Shown: positions 37,572 through 45,740 of the stretch, piece by piece
Layout of the letters: each line of letters begins with the position of its first letter
Numbering within the stretch: position 1 is the first letter of the stretch
From: Sphingobacterium multivorum
Lineage (GTDB): Bacteria; Bacteroidota; Bacteroidia; Sphingobacteriales; Sphingobacteriaceae
Assembly (NCBI RefSeq): GCF_039511225.1
Contig: NZ_CP154261.1
Location: forward strand, 5,766,001-5,830,000
Direction: 5' to 3'
DNA: 64,000 nucleotides
Program-made: the position numbers and the translations under genes
The notes under the pieces: model-generated
Seen by the model: the letters and a program-made list of their open reading frames with translations, nothing else
Database searches by the model: none
What the model was told of the DNA's origin: nothing

Positions 37572-38510
37572 CTATTTAATATAACTTTCATCTCTAATAA
37601 TGATCTCCCGTCCAGGCATGGTGGCAGGAACCAATCCCGCCTTTAATACGATGCGTTGTCCACGATCACCTGTCAAAAAAGCACTGAAGCCCAAACCTAG
37701 GCCCATATTCGGCTGATAGTTCATAATGTAGACAGGTCTGACAAAAGGATATAAGCCATCAGCAATAGTCGATTGAGATGGTTTATAAAAACTGACCTTT
37801 TCGCCCTCCTTACCCACACTTCCGATGCTCAATGTACGAATTTTATCCAATAAATTCGAATTTTTTTCGATAGCCTTTAAATACCAATTGTAGCCAATGA
37901 CGCCCACTGTATTCGCTTGCTCGCTGACATATTTCATGACATCTTCACTATCCTTCATTGCAGAAACAGCCTTCGGATCAATTTTGTTCAATTTGAAATA
38001 GTCTTTCAAATAGCGTAGAGTACTCGAATTGGCATTATCAAAGATCAACCGTTGTCCAGCTAAGTTACCTTCCAACAAAGACTTAACGTCGTTTTGTGGC
38101 ATTATAGTATCAGCGCTGTTACGATTATTAATCAGTACAACAGCATCCGAAGCCATTTGAAATATCTTTGGCTGAATACCGCGCTTCTTAAAATAGCTAT
38201 CTTCCTCATTGCTCAATTTCCTAGTCAATACAACCACATAAGCCGAATCAGACAGCAATGCATTTACAGCTCTAATTTCCGGTCTCGCCATCAATTCCAA
38301 ACTTGAATTTGGATAAGAACTTTCAAAAACATCCGCTGACTCCTGAATAATGGGCAATACGGTCTGATCAACAATCACCGGAAGCTTCCCTGTAAGAATG
38401 TCCTCACCTTCCTTTGCACTCTTCGTTTTATTTTTGCAAGAGACAAATACGCCCATACAGATGCCCAGCACCACAAGAACCATTTTATATTTTCTCATAC
38501 GATACATCAT
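37572..38510 (-). CDS. PstS-like phosphate-type substrate-binding lipoprotein
   Basis: This is a periplasmic-binding-protein fold related to PstS. The 312-residue product has a lipoprotein signal with lipobox VFVSC (around Cys25), then a two-lobed binding protein pattern: ETADVFE-like N-terminal strand region, LTRKLSNEEDSYFKKRGIQP, and GVIGYNWYLKAIEKN. No pstC, pstA or pstB genes are linked to it. It lies inside the TonB/ExbBD operon between a small membrane protein and a TPR protein, so a role with the TonB machinery instead of an ABC importer is possible. The start at 38510 has a nearby alternative ATG at 38498 that gives a more compact signal peptide. Confidence 0.82.
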   Translation of the reverse strand: MMYRMRKYKMVLVVLGICMGVFVSCKNKTKSAKEGEDILTGKLPVIVDQTVLPIIQESADVFESSYPNSSLELMARPEIRAVNALLSDSAYVVVLTRKLSNEEDSYFKKRGIQPKIFQMASDAVVLINNRNSADTIMPQNDVKSLLEGNLAGQRLIFDNANSSTLRYLKDYFKLNKIDPKAVSAMKDSEDVMKYVSEQANTVGVIGYNWYLKAIEKNSNLLDKIRTLSIGSVGKEGEKVSFYKPSQSTIADGLYPFVRPVYIMNYQPNMGLGLGFSAFLTGDRGQRIVLKAGLVPATMPGREIIIRDESYIK

Positions 38511-38585
38511 AAAATAAGACAGTTTAAATAAAGAATAGTTTAACTTTTGAAGAGAGTTTTGGCTGTAGCTAAAAGAAAGAGGCGA

Positions 38586-38825
38586 TCAATTAAAATTATT
38601 TTGCCAAAGTCGTACAAACCGCATAAACGAATACAGAATCAATACGACACCAAAAATTGTTTTGTAAGTTGGATTAATCTCAATGGGGAAATTATCCCAG
38701 AATATAATCAATAGGCCCAAAACAAAGTAAAAGCCAAACATAAAAAGTCCTAAAATAGACAGAAACCGCTTCAGAGGCGATTTCTGTCTATAATTTGAAC
38801 TATTATTCGAATTAAAATTTGTCAT
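38586..38825 (-). CDS. Small two-segment membrane protein of the TonB operon
   Basis: I do not recognise a named family. The 79-residue product has a polar Asn/Ser-rich N-terminus, then two hydrophobic segments (about 24-44, FLSILGLFMFGFYFVLGLLII, described here by its first twenty as FLSILGLFMFGFYFVLGLLI; and about 56-71, KTIFGVVLILYSFMRF). It starts one base after the stop of TonB and precedes the PstS-like lipoprotein by 75 bp. The compact spacing argues for a real gene that works with the neighbouring envelope proteins. Confidence 0.75.
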   Translation of the reverse strand: MTNFNSNNSSNYRQKSPLKRFLSILGLFMFGFYFVLGLLIIFWDNFPIEINPTYKTIFGVVLILYSFMRFVRLWQNNFN

Positions 38826-38826
38826 T

Positions 38827-39714
38827 CTAATTTTGAAGGTTCAATCGAATTGGTAAAGTGTACGCTACGCGAACTGGACGACCATTTTGAATACCAGGTT
38901 TCCATTTCTTCGCTTTTTTAAGCAACCTTACAGCTGCATCTCCAGTACCATATTTCAAATCGCGTTTGATATTGATGTCTGTCAAGCTACCATCTTTTTC
39001 TACAACGAAGGATACTTCAACGACACCATTTACACCATTTTCAGTTGCTGCAGCCGGATACTCATAGTTTGAAGCAATCCAAGACATAAATGCTTGCATA
39101 CCGCCTACAGGCGTTGGTTGAACCTCGATGGCATTAAATGGAAGAATTTCATCTCCATTACCATTTGGATCTCCTTTTGCAGCACCCGTGATCGCGCCAT
39201 CTTGTTTCTTCGAGCCAAACTCACCACGTGCAACGGAAGTACCAGTCGGGCTACCTTTCAAAGTAATACGTGCTGGCGTTTTATTTGGATCCTTCAACTC
39301 TTCCTGAGAAGCAACTTCTTCCACAACTTTGTTTGCAGGAGCTACTTTAGGTTCAGGGAAACGAACCAAATCCTCTTTTGGCACATCCATAGCTACTTGC
39401 TGAGGTTTTTCTTCCGGTTCTTGCGGAAGCGGCTCCTCTTCTGGTGGCTCTGGTGGTTTGATTTCTTCAAGGTCTTCCAAAGTAACCTCGGTTACTGCTG
39501 GAGGTGCTTCAACTGCCTTTTTCGGAAAAATTTTATCTCCGAAAAGACGAAGAAGACTTGCTAGCACTACGAAGCCGATAACGACGAGTAGACCTCTATT
39601 AGTCGCTTTAGGCGCAAGTTTACGAAGCTCGTAAGCTCCATATTCCTTGTTACGGCCTTGAAAAACGACATCAAGCCATTCTTTTTTAAAAATATCTAAT
39701 TTTGACCCTATCAT
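38827..39714 (-). CDS. Energy transducer TonB
   Basis: TonB couples the inner-membrane proton gradient to outer membrane receptors. The product (295 residues from the ATG at 39714) starts MIGSKLDIFKKEWLDVVFQG, an N-terminus typical of Bacteroidota TonB, and has a membrane segment (about 50-65). A periplasm-spanning Pro/Glu-rich stretch (about 80-125, KPPEPPEEEPLPQEPEEKPQ) follows, with a C-terminal TonB domain (about 215-295) containing GVNGVVEVSFVVEKDGS and the terminal YTLPIRLNLQN. It is encoded directly behind two ExbD genes (32 bp), forming a complete energy-transduction module. Confidence 0.95.
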   Translation of the reverse strand: MIGSKLDIFKKEWLDVVFQGRNKEYGAYELRKLAPKATNRGLLVVIGFVVLASLLRLFGDKIFPKKAVEAPPAVTEVTLEDLEEIKPPEPPEEEPLPQEPEEKPQQVAMDVPKEDLVRFPEPKVAPANKVVEEVASQEELKDPNKTPARITLKGSPTGTSVARGEFGSKKQDGAITGAAKGDPNGNGDEILPFNAIEVQPTPVGGMQAFMSWIASNYEYPAAATENGVNGVVEVSFVVEKDGSLTDINIKRDLKYGTGDAAVRLLKKAKKWKPGIQNGRPVRVAYTLPIRLNLQN

Positions 39715-39746
39715 TTTTATTTTAGTTTTTTGTGTCAATCTAATAA

Positions 39747-40304
39747 CTAATCATTATAGATATTGTCACGTTTTAACACTTCCACTTCCTCTGGTGTAAT
39801 CTTTCCGATCATATAGCGTTTTACGTCTACAATTTTCATCTCATCAAGAATATCAACAAGATTACGTTGCGTACATTTATCACTAGGACGAATGATTACA
39901 ATCATGTCTTTACCGCCTGATACGCGAGGTACATAAGCCTTTTTTTCCATCAAGACCTTACGAATCCCATCTGCACCGTAACCAGCAACAGTTGGACCTT
40001 CGATCGGACGAGCTACTTGACCATATACCCAAGAGACCTTATTGTCAGAACCCAATAAAATTGTCAGGGAACGATTATCTGCTGTAAGCAATTCATCGTT
40101 TTGTTGCTCCTTAATTTTATTTTTGTCTGGCATAGCCACATCCATTGCCTGCGGTTTATTTAAGGACGTGGTCAACATGAAGAAGGTGATCAACAAGAAA
40201 GCCAAATCCACCATGGCTGTAAGGTCAACCTTACCACCATTCTTCTTGGATCTTACTTTCCCGCCTTTGCCTTTTTTACCACTATCCTGATTTAATTCTG
40301 CCAT
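39747..40304 (-). CDS. ExbD/TolR family biopolymer transport protein (second copy)
   Basis: This 185-residue protein has a basic Gly/Lys-rich N-terminus, one membrane segment carrying the functional aspartate in VDLTAMVDLAFLLITFFML, and a periplasmic ExbD domain. With ExbB it forms the proton channel that energises TonB. It is paired with the other exbD 24 bp upstream; the two differ clearly in length and sequence, so they are likely to have separate roles. Confidence 0.95.
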   Translation of the reverse strand: MAELNQDSGKKGKGGKVRSKKNGGKVDLTAMVDLAFLLITFFMLTTSLNKPQAMDVAMPDKNKIKEQQNDELLTADNRSLTILLGSDNKVSWVYGQVARPIEGPTVAGYGADGIRKVLMEKKAYVPRVSGGKDMIVIIRPSDKCTQRNLVDILDEMKIVDVKRYMIGKITPEEVEVLKRDNIYND

Positions 40305-40328
40305 TGTTTGTTCTTATTAAATCGTCAA

Positions 40329-40991
40329 TTATTTCTCCTCAGCACGCATGCCTGTTATGAAACTAAATTTGTTTTGCTTTTGATTACGCAATGTTTCAAT
40401 AACTAAATTAACCGAAGGATATTTTTCATTCGCATCTGCTTTGATAGCCATTTTTAAAGGTCCAGGGTGCACGAAATTTTTATCGGCGGCCTCTTTTTCT
40501 TTATTTACTTCCTCAGCTGCTAGACGGGTATTTTGAACCCAGTAATACAACTCATTTGAAGTATTTTCTGTACTATCAATTGGGATACCAGTTTGCACAC
40601 CTTTTTCTGTACGCTTACTTCCATCCAAAGCCAACAATGCTTTTAACTTAGACATTGGTACACCGAAGTTTTCCATCAATTTGAAACGATCATAATCTTC
40701 TTGTGAAAAGCCAACGCCATACTTTGCTGACATTCTTTCCAATGCTTTTACGCGAACCTGTTGATCAGTCGTACCGAAGAAAACTTTACCTTGATCGCCT
40801 ATTGTGATCATACCTACATTTGAATCAGGTAACTTATCTTTCGTAGTCGATGCTGGGGTATCCACCGTCAATGCTTCCGGTTGGCGCGCTGTCGCCGTTA
40901 AGACGAAGAACGTAAGCAGTAAGAACGATACGTCACACATCGCTGTCATGTCGATCGACGTACTGGCTCTTTTTACTTTTGCTTTACCCAT
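40329..40991 (-). CDS. ExbD/TolR family biopolymer transport protein (first copy)
   Basis: This 220-residue ExbD-like protein has its membrane segment and conserved aspartate in TSIDMTAMCDVSFLLLTFFV, followed by a longer periplasmic domain (about 45-210) than its neighbour. It lies 101 bp behind exbB. Two exbD genes in a row are common in Bacteroidota, where one copy may be needed by only a subset of receptors. Confidence 0.94.
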   Translation of the reverse strand: MGKAKVKRASTSIDMTAMCDVSFLLLTFFVLTATARQPEALTVDTPASTTKDKLPDSNVGMITIGDQGKVFFGTTDQQVRVKALERMSAKYGVGFSQEDYDRFKLMENFGVPMSKLKALLALDGSKRTEKGVQTGIPIDSTENTSNELYYWVQNTRLAAEEVNKEKEAADKNFVHPGPLKMAIKADANEKYPSVNLVIETLRNQKQNKFSFITGMRAEEK

Positions 40992-41092
40992 TTTAAATTC
41001 TTCCTTTTAAATTAAAAACTCAATCTTCTATCCTATGATGCTTTTGATTTTTGATTTCCATAAAATAAAATCAAAAACTTTCATCATAGTTC

Positions 41093-41917
41093 TTATTTGT
41101 GGTTTGCAGCGTATGTTTGTACGATTGAGAAACCAGCTTCGTCGATAGAGTAAGTTAATTTATCGATTTTTGCAGTAAAGATGTTATACAATACAATAGC
41201 GAATGTTGAAGTCGCGATACCAGTTGCTGTATTGATCAAGGCCTCAGAGATACCGTTTGCCAATTTAGCTGAATCTGGAGCACCACCTGTAGCCAATGCC
41301 GAGAACGCTTTGATCATACCTGTTACTGTACCTAATAGACCACATAATGTACCGATAGAAACTAATGTAGCGATAACGTTCAAGTTTTTCTCTAACATTG
41401 GCATTTCTAATGCTGTAGTTTCTTCGATTTCTTTTTGAATTGCGATAGTAGCTTTTTCAGTGTCAACGTTAGGATCTACTGATACTGCTTTGTATTTCAA
41501 TAAACCAGCTTTAACTACGTTTGCTACTGAACCTTTTTGTTTGTCACACTCAGCGATTGCTGTGTCGATGTTTCCACCATTAATCAAAGTTTGGATTTTT
41601 CTCACAAAGTTTCCAACATTTCCTGTACCAGATGCTTTGTTAATAACGATTAAACGTTCTACTGAGAAAACCCATACCATTAAGAATAAACCAAGCAAAA
41701 CAGGTACGATAGCCCCAGCATGGTAAACCATTCCTAAGTAGTTACCTGGATTTGGAGCATTTTCAGGATTGTTGTCAACGAAGTTAGTTGGATTACCCAT
41801 CACAAATTTCCATACACAGAAACCCACGATGAAACAGATGATGATTGCAGCTTGAGCAAAGAAAGATCCTCCGTTGTTGCTCTCTTGTTTTGCAGCAGTT
41901 TTAGGTGCGTTTGCCAT
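41093..41917 (-). CDS. ExbB/TolQ/MotA family proton channel protein
   Basis: This is the pentameric channel partner of ExbD. From the ATG at 41917 the 274-residue product begins MANAPKTAAKQESNNGG; the longer frame to 42001 adds 28 residues that look untranslated. Membrane segments are at about 20-40, 60-80, 180-200 and 225-250. The conserved MotA/TolQ/ExbB block is present: LNVIATLVSIGTLCGLLGTV, then GMIKAFSAL and INTATGIATSTFAIV. It is the first gene of the seven-gene operon that continues to the TPR protein. Confidence 0.95.
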   Translation of the reverse strand: MANAPKTAAKQESNNGGSFFAQAAIIICFIVGFCVWKFVMGNPTNFVDNNPENAPNPGNYLGMVYHAGAIVPVLLGLFLMVWVFSVERLIVINKASGTGNVGNFVRKIQTLINGGNIDTAIAECDKQKGSVANVVKAGLLKYKAVSVDPNVDTEKATIAIQKEIEETTALEMPMLEKNLNVIATLVSIGTLCGLLGTVTGMIKAFSALATGGAPDSAKLANGISEALINTATGIATSTFAIVLYNIFTAKIDKLTYSIDEAGFSIVQTYAANHK

Positions 41918-42350
41918 TTTTCTAATTTTTAGTTTTTTACTGTTGTTTAAATATATAATGTTGTTTAAATTATATGCACTCTTAGTCGCTTTTGAAATCA
42001 ATTTTGCAAAGCAAATTTAATATTTAATGTCAAATTTAAAATATTCCTCTTAAATACATAAAAAAAATCAAATTTGTTTTTTCAAACTGAACACACCATT
42101 AATCCGTGTTATTTTTCTCAGCAGTTCCCGTTATATAATCATTATTACTCTATGCTAAATCGCTTATTCGCAATAATTATTTTACAATGAAAGCCATTTT
42201 TTTTTTGATATGCAAGAAAATCAAGGATTTTAAACGACAAAAAGTAAGTGATTACTCATGTTTTGAAACAATCAAACGCGCGTCATTAAAGGTATATTTC
42301 CCTAATAAACAACTCGTTAGATTTACCACAATTATCCCTGATATACTTGT
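41918..42350. other. Intergenic region upstream of exbB
   Basis: About 430 bp of AT-rich DNA separate exbB from the SUI1-like gene. On the minus strand there are two copies of TAAATTTG, a perfect -7 box (42012-42019 and 42031-42038), either of which could serve exbB, though neither has TTTG at the usual 19-21 bp spacing. I see no hairpin strong enough to be the terminator of the SUI1-like gene. A 55-codon plus-strand frame at 42187-42354 is probably spurious. Confidence 0.45.
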
Positions 42351-42701
42351 TTAACCACCAACTAATTTCACGCGATACCCCTCTTTAAGTAACAAATCAT
42401 AGATCTTTTGTTTAAACTCGCCTTGAATGATGACCTCGCCGTCCTTCACGGTTCCGCCAACTCCGCACTTCGTTTTCAACAATTTACCTAAACTTTCCAA
42501 GTCTTCCTCTTTCCCAACAAATCCCGTTACTAACGTAACAACTTTCCCTTTTCGCATTTTCCGGTCAAGCTGCACTTTTAAATTTTGCTGATTTACAGGT
42601 AAAGTATCTGCTTCCTGAAAAAAATCAGCCAGCTGATAACTGAAGCTGTCATCTGTCGAATATACAACGCCCTCGTAGGACTGTTTTTTATTTTTACTCA
42701 T
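42351..42701 (-). CDS. SUI1/eIF1-like translation factor (YciH family)
   Basis: This small protein of the eIF1/SUI1 fold is implicated in start-codon fidelity in archaea and eukaryotes and present in many bacteria. The 116-residue product has the typical basic core RKGKVVTLVTGFVGKEEDL, the block LKTKCGVGGTVKDGEVIIQG and the C-terminal LLKEGYRVKLVGG. The basic loop is intact. It lies 4 bp behind the lipid kinase gene on the same transcript. Confidence 0.93.
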   Translation of the reverse strand: MSKNKKQSYEGVVYSTDDSFSYQLADFFQEADTLPVNQQNLKVQLDRKMRKGKVVTLVTGFVGKEEDLESLGKLLKTKCGVGGTVKDGEVIIQGEFKQKIYDLLLKEGYRVKLVGG

Positions 42702-42705
42702 GATC

Positions 42706-43584
42706 TTAACAAATTATCTTTAATGCTTTTGGCATAATGGAAATATCCAGTTTATCGCCAAGTTCGATGGGTTCACCGTCTACGTGGACCGGTGACACCT
42801 GATCGACTTCGATCTGTATGTTCTTCCCTGGAATAATCTCAACATAGCTGGATTGATCTGCCGATTTATTAAAAAGATGAAAAATCATCTTGGGCAAAAT
42901 ATAAAGTGGAAATTTGTGTACGATACAGACATCCAAAATACCATCGTTAACGGAGGCTTGTGGCGCGATATAGGCATTATTCCCATACTGTGGTGAATTT
43001 GCCACACTGATCATAAAGGCTTGTCGTTCGTATACCTTTCCATCAATAGTCAATTTATAGTGCGCCGGCTGGTATTTACTGAGCACATTAAAAACTGACT
43101 TCATATACCCCAGAGGTCCACGAATATTTTCATTGGCAAAATTTTCACTCACGGATGCATCAAAGCCCAAACCAGCTATATTAAAAAACCTTCTATTATT
43201 AATAATACCACAATCAACCTCAATCGATTCAAAACGATTAATCCGGCGGATAGCGGCAGCCTCATTCATGGGAACTCCCAAATAAAGTGCTAGGCCATTA
43301 CCAGAGCCCTCAGGAATAATACCCAACGGAATGCCCGATCCAACCAAAGCAGAGCCCAATTCATTGATCGTACCATCACCGCCGACCGCTATGACAGCAT
43401 CATAGCCTTCCTCAATGGCTTTCAAACCAATTTCGTAAGCATGGTTGGGTCTTGCGGTCTGTTGAAAAGTGGGGTCAAATTTCTGAAGATCAAGCACATC
43501 GAGCACTTGCTTTTTAAAAGAAGTTTTATTTTTCCCCCCTGAAATAGGATTAATAACAAACAATATTTGTTTACGTTCTGACAT
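42706..43584 (-). CDS. Diacylglycerol/lipid kinase (YegS/DgkB-like)
   Basis: This is a lipid kinase of the DAGK catalytic family. The 292-residue product has the nucleotide-binding signature GGDGTINELGSALVGSG and the conserved IPEGSGNGLALYLG, and the phosphate- and metal-binding blocks VNDGILDVCIVHKFPLYILP and VHVDGEPIELG. The ATG at 43584 is used; the six-base longer frame begins with TTG inside a promoter box. It is the first gene of a two-gene unit with the SUI1-like factor and is divergent from metK. The lipid substrate is not predictable. Confidence 0.92.
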   Translation of the reverse strand: MSERKQILFVINPISGGKNKTSFKKQVLDVLDLQKFDPTFQQTARPNHAYEIGLKAIEEGYDAVIAVGGDGTINELGSALVGSGIPLGIIPEGSGNGLALYLGVPMNEAAAIRRINRFESIEVDCGIINNRRFFNIAGLGFDASVSENFANENIRGPLGYMKSVFNVLSKYQPAHYKLTIDGKVYERQAFMISVANSPQYGNNAYIAPQASVNDGILDVCIVHKFPLYILPKMIFHLFNKSADQSSYVEIIPGKNIQIEVDQVSPVHVDGEPIELGDKLDISIMPKALKIIC

Positions 43585-43587
43585 ATC

Positions 43588-43595
43588 CAAAGATA
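43588..43595 (-). promoter_or_regulatory. Candidate -7 box 3 nt from the lipid kinase start codon
   Basis: On the minus strand TATCTTTG matches TAnnTTTG exactly and ends 3 nt before the ATG at 43584. At the 19-bp spacing the upstream element is TTTA rather than TTTG. As at the phosphopantetheinyl transferase gene, the geometry would give a leaderless or nearly leaderless transcript. Confidence 0.45.
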
Positions 43596-43679
43596 GCGGA
43601 AATTACCAATTTCTTAAAATAATGTAATCTTTATACCTGTCGGCACGTTTTCACATGCTTTTAAAAGTTAAAATATAAA

Positions 43680-43716
43680 TTTGATTTTAAATACTCCCTA
43701 AAGTATTGTAGCTTTG
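43680..43716 (+). promoter_or_regulatory. Promoter of metK
   Basis: TAGCTTTG (43709-43716) matches the -7 consensus; TTTG (43680-43683) lies upstream, but with a 25-bp spacer longer than the usual 19-21. The predicted start near 43720 places the riboswitch at the very 5' end of the transcript. Confidence 0.55.
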
Positions 43717-43733
43717 TCGCACAAAAAATAGAA

Positions 43734-43813
43734 TGTGGACTGATTTGCGTGCTGTTGCGTTACAAGGCAACGACAAGGAGATTGCAACCACAGTAAAAAA
43801 GTGCTAAAAACCC
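43734..43813 (+). promoter_or_regulatory. SAM-II-type S-adenosylmethionine riboswitch in the metK leader
   Basis: The segment has the conserved order of the SAM-II (metA) riboswitch. The 5' strand of P1 is TGTGG (43734-43738), followed by TGATTTG (43741-43747). TTGCAACCACA (43782-43792) supplies TTGCA and the 3' strand of P1 (CCACA). GTAAAAAAGTGCTAAAAACCC then provides the TAAA and GCTAAA elements that form the pseudoknot and ligand pocket. The P1 loop is longer than in the minimal form and carries an extra hairpin, GTTGC (43754-43758) with GCAAC (43767-43771). About 75 nt separate the element from the metK start, so it may not occlude the ribosome site directly. Assignment is by motif recall, not by a covariance search. 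Confidence 0.75.
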
Positions 43814-43888
43814 TTCGCTGTCACGGCTCTTATCACTTTGCTGTTATTTCATTCTAGCGCAAATCCAATATTAAAAATTACGTAAAGC

Positions 43889-45142
43889 ATGGCTTATTTA
43901 TTTACGTCAGAATCTGTTTCTGAAGGGCATCCAGACAAAATTGCGGATCAAATTTCAGATGCATTAATAGACAATTTTTTAGCTTGGGACGAAGATTCGC
44001 GCGTCGCTATTGAAACGCTGGTAACAACTGGGCAGGTTGTCCTTGCTGGGGAAGTTAAATCAAACATATACCTCGATGTTCAAAAAATAGCCCGTTCGGT
44101 AATCCAAAAGATTGGCTATACCAAATCTGAGTATATGTTCGAGGCGAACTCATGTGGTGTCCTTTCGGCGATTCACGAGCAATCTGCTGATATTAATCAA
44201 GGAGTAGACCGCAAGACAAGACAGGAGCAGGGTGCGGGTGACCAAGGTATCATGTTCGGTTATGCCAATAACGAAACCGAAAATTTTATGCCTTTGGCAT
44301 TGGACCTTTCGCATCGCTTACTTTATGAATTGGCCGAGCTGCGTCGCGAAAATAACGAAATTAAATATTTGCGCCCCGATGCAAAATCTCAAGTTACCCT
44401 GGAGTATAGCGACGATCACAAACCAAAAAGAATTGACGCCATCGTCATCTCTACGCAACATGACGACTTTGACACCGAACAAGCCATGTTGGATAAAATC
44501 ACACATGACATCAAAACAATCTTAATTCCACGTGTTAAAGCACAATTGAAACCCGAACTTCAGTTGTTATTTAACGATGAAATTAAGTTTCACATCAATC
44601 CAACCGGAAAGTTTGTTATCGGCGGACCTCATGGAGACACCGGTCTTACCGGTCGTAAGATCATTGTCGATACCTACGGCGGCCGAGGTGCACATGGTGG
44701 TGGTGCTTTCTCAGGAAAAGATCCATCAAAGGTAGACCGTTCTGCAGCTTATGCAACCCGTCATATCGCCAAAAACTTAGTGGCAGCGGGTGTTGCAGAT
44801 GAAATTCTCGTACAGATTTCCTATGCAATTGGCGTAAAAGATCCAATGGGAATCTATGTAAATACCTACGGCACGAGCAAAGTCAACCTGACTGATGGCC
44901 AGATTGCGGAAAAAATAGCCCACTTATTTGACATGACGCCATATGGAATTGAAACCCGTTTGGGGCTGAGAAATCCAATTTATTCAGAAACTGCAGCCTA
45001 TGGACACATGGGAAGAACACCAAGAAAAGTAACCAAGGAGTTCGAAAGCTCGACAGGCGAGAAAAAGCAAGTCGAAGTTGAACTGTTCACTTGGGAAAAA
45101 CTGGATTATATCGACAAAGTAAAAGAAGAGTTTGGTTTATAA
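43889..45142 (+). CDS. metK: S-adenosylmethionine synthetase (methionine adenosyltransferase)
   Basis: MetK makes S-adenosylmethionine from methionine and ATP in the cytosol. The 417-residue product has the family signatures SEGHPDKIADQISDALID near the N-terminus, EQGAGDQGIMFGYA (ATP site) and GGGAFSGKDPSKVDRSAAYA (P-loop-like phosphate site). Length is a little above the usual ~385-400 because of a modest insertion around residues 145-185. Expression is probably under feedback control by the SAM-II-type leader. It is divergent from the lipid kinase and ends in a clear terminator. Confidence 0.97.
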   Translation: MAYLFTSESVSEGHPDKIADQISDALIDNFLAWDEDSRVAIETLVTTGQVVLAGEVKSNIYLDVQKIARSVIQKIGYTKSEYMFEANSCGVLSAIHEQSADINQGVDRKTRQEQGAGDQGIMFGYANNETENFMPLALDLSHRLLYELAELRRENNEIKYLRPDAKSQVTLEYSDDHKPKRIDAIVISTQHDDFDTEQAMLDKITHDIKTILIPRVKAQLKPELQLLFNDEIKFHINPTGKFVIGGPHGDTGLTGRKIIVDTYGGRGAHGGGAFSGKDPSKVDRSAAYATRHIAKNLVAAGVADEILVQISYAIGVKDPMGIYVNTYGTSKVNLTDGQIAEKIAHLFDMTPYGIETRLGLRNPIYSETAAYGHMGRTPRKVTKEFESSTGEKKQVEVELFTWEKLDYIDKVKEEFGL

Positions 45143-45168
45143 GGGCCAGACGTCCATCAAAATAGAAT

Positions 45169-45200
45169 GGGGCTGTCCAAGTTTGGATAGTCCCTTTTTT
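45169..45200 (+). terminator. Terminator of metK
   Basis: GGGGCTGTCC (45169-45178) pairs with GGATAGTCCC (45185-45194) using two G-U pairs, with a 6-nt loop, followed by six T. It lies 27 bp past the metK stop codon. Confidence 0.9.
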
Positions 45201-45335
45201 ATACAACTTTATACCCTCCCTTCACAGCGCCTTCTCAGCACTCTATTCTTAAACAGTTTGAACCGACTTTTATACCCAGGCTATTGGTAAAATCACGCAG
45301 GTTTTGTATCTTAAAAGTTCTAAACCGTTTCAATC

Positions 45336-45740
45336 ATGAAAAGACGCAATTTTCTTCTGGCACCAATGGTGCTCGTAACTGCCCCAACATGGGCAAATAA
45401 TGTTCAATCGGATGAGGATATCCAACCAACCACCATTGTCCACGTTGTGAATTTTTGGCTAAAAGAAGATCTCAGTGAAAAAGAAAAAAAGAATTTTGTT
45501 GGATTTTTTGAGGAACTGCGTAAAATCGACGTCATCAAAACACTTAACTATGGAATTCCAGCCCATACAAACCCGCGACCTGTCGTAGACAACAGCTTTG
45601 ACTATACGTTGATCGTCACTTTCAAAAACCTTCAAGATATTACCCGCTACGAGACACATCCGATTCATTTAAAAGCGATCGAAAAATATCAGCATCACTG
45701 GACAAAAGTCATGGTGAAAGATACTTCCATCATTAAATAA
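45336..45740 (+). CDS. Dabb family (stress-responsive alpha/beta barrel) protein, exported
   Basis: This small protein of the dimeric alpha-beta barrel superfamily is of unknown function. The 134-residue product has an N-terminal signal (MKRRNFLLAPMVLVTAPTWA) that begins with Arg-Arg and might be a weak Tat signal. The Dabb core opens VHVVNFWLKEDLSEKEKKNF and contains FDYTLIVTFKNLQDITRYET, then HPIHLKAIEKY. It converges on the DUF58 gene, whose coding end overlaps its stop by 8 bp. No partner gene is evident. Confidence 0.85.
   Translation: MKRRNFLLAPMVLVTAPTWANNVQSDEDIQPTTIVHVVNFWLKEDLSEKEKKNFVGFFEELRKIDVIKTLNYGIPAHTNPRPVVDNSFDYTLIVTFKNLQDITRYETHPIHLKAIEKYQHHWTKVMVKDTSIIK

Noticed and set aside
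39094..39564. 156-codon plus-strand frame inside tonB
   Set aside because: Entirely antisense to a confidently identified gene, with a Phe/Arg/Trp-rich composition typical of shadow frames.
42187..42354. 55-codon plus-strand frame between exbB and the SUI1-like gene
   Set aside because: It overlaps the end of the SUI1-like gene, has no convincing promoter and gives no recognisable motif. A real small protein cannot be excluded.
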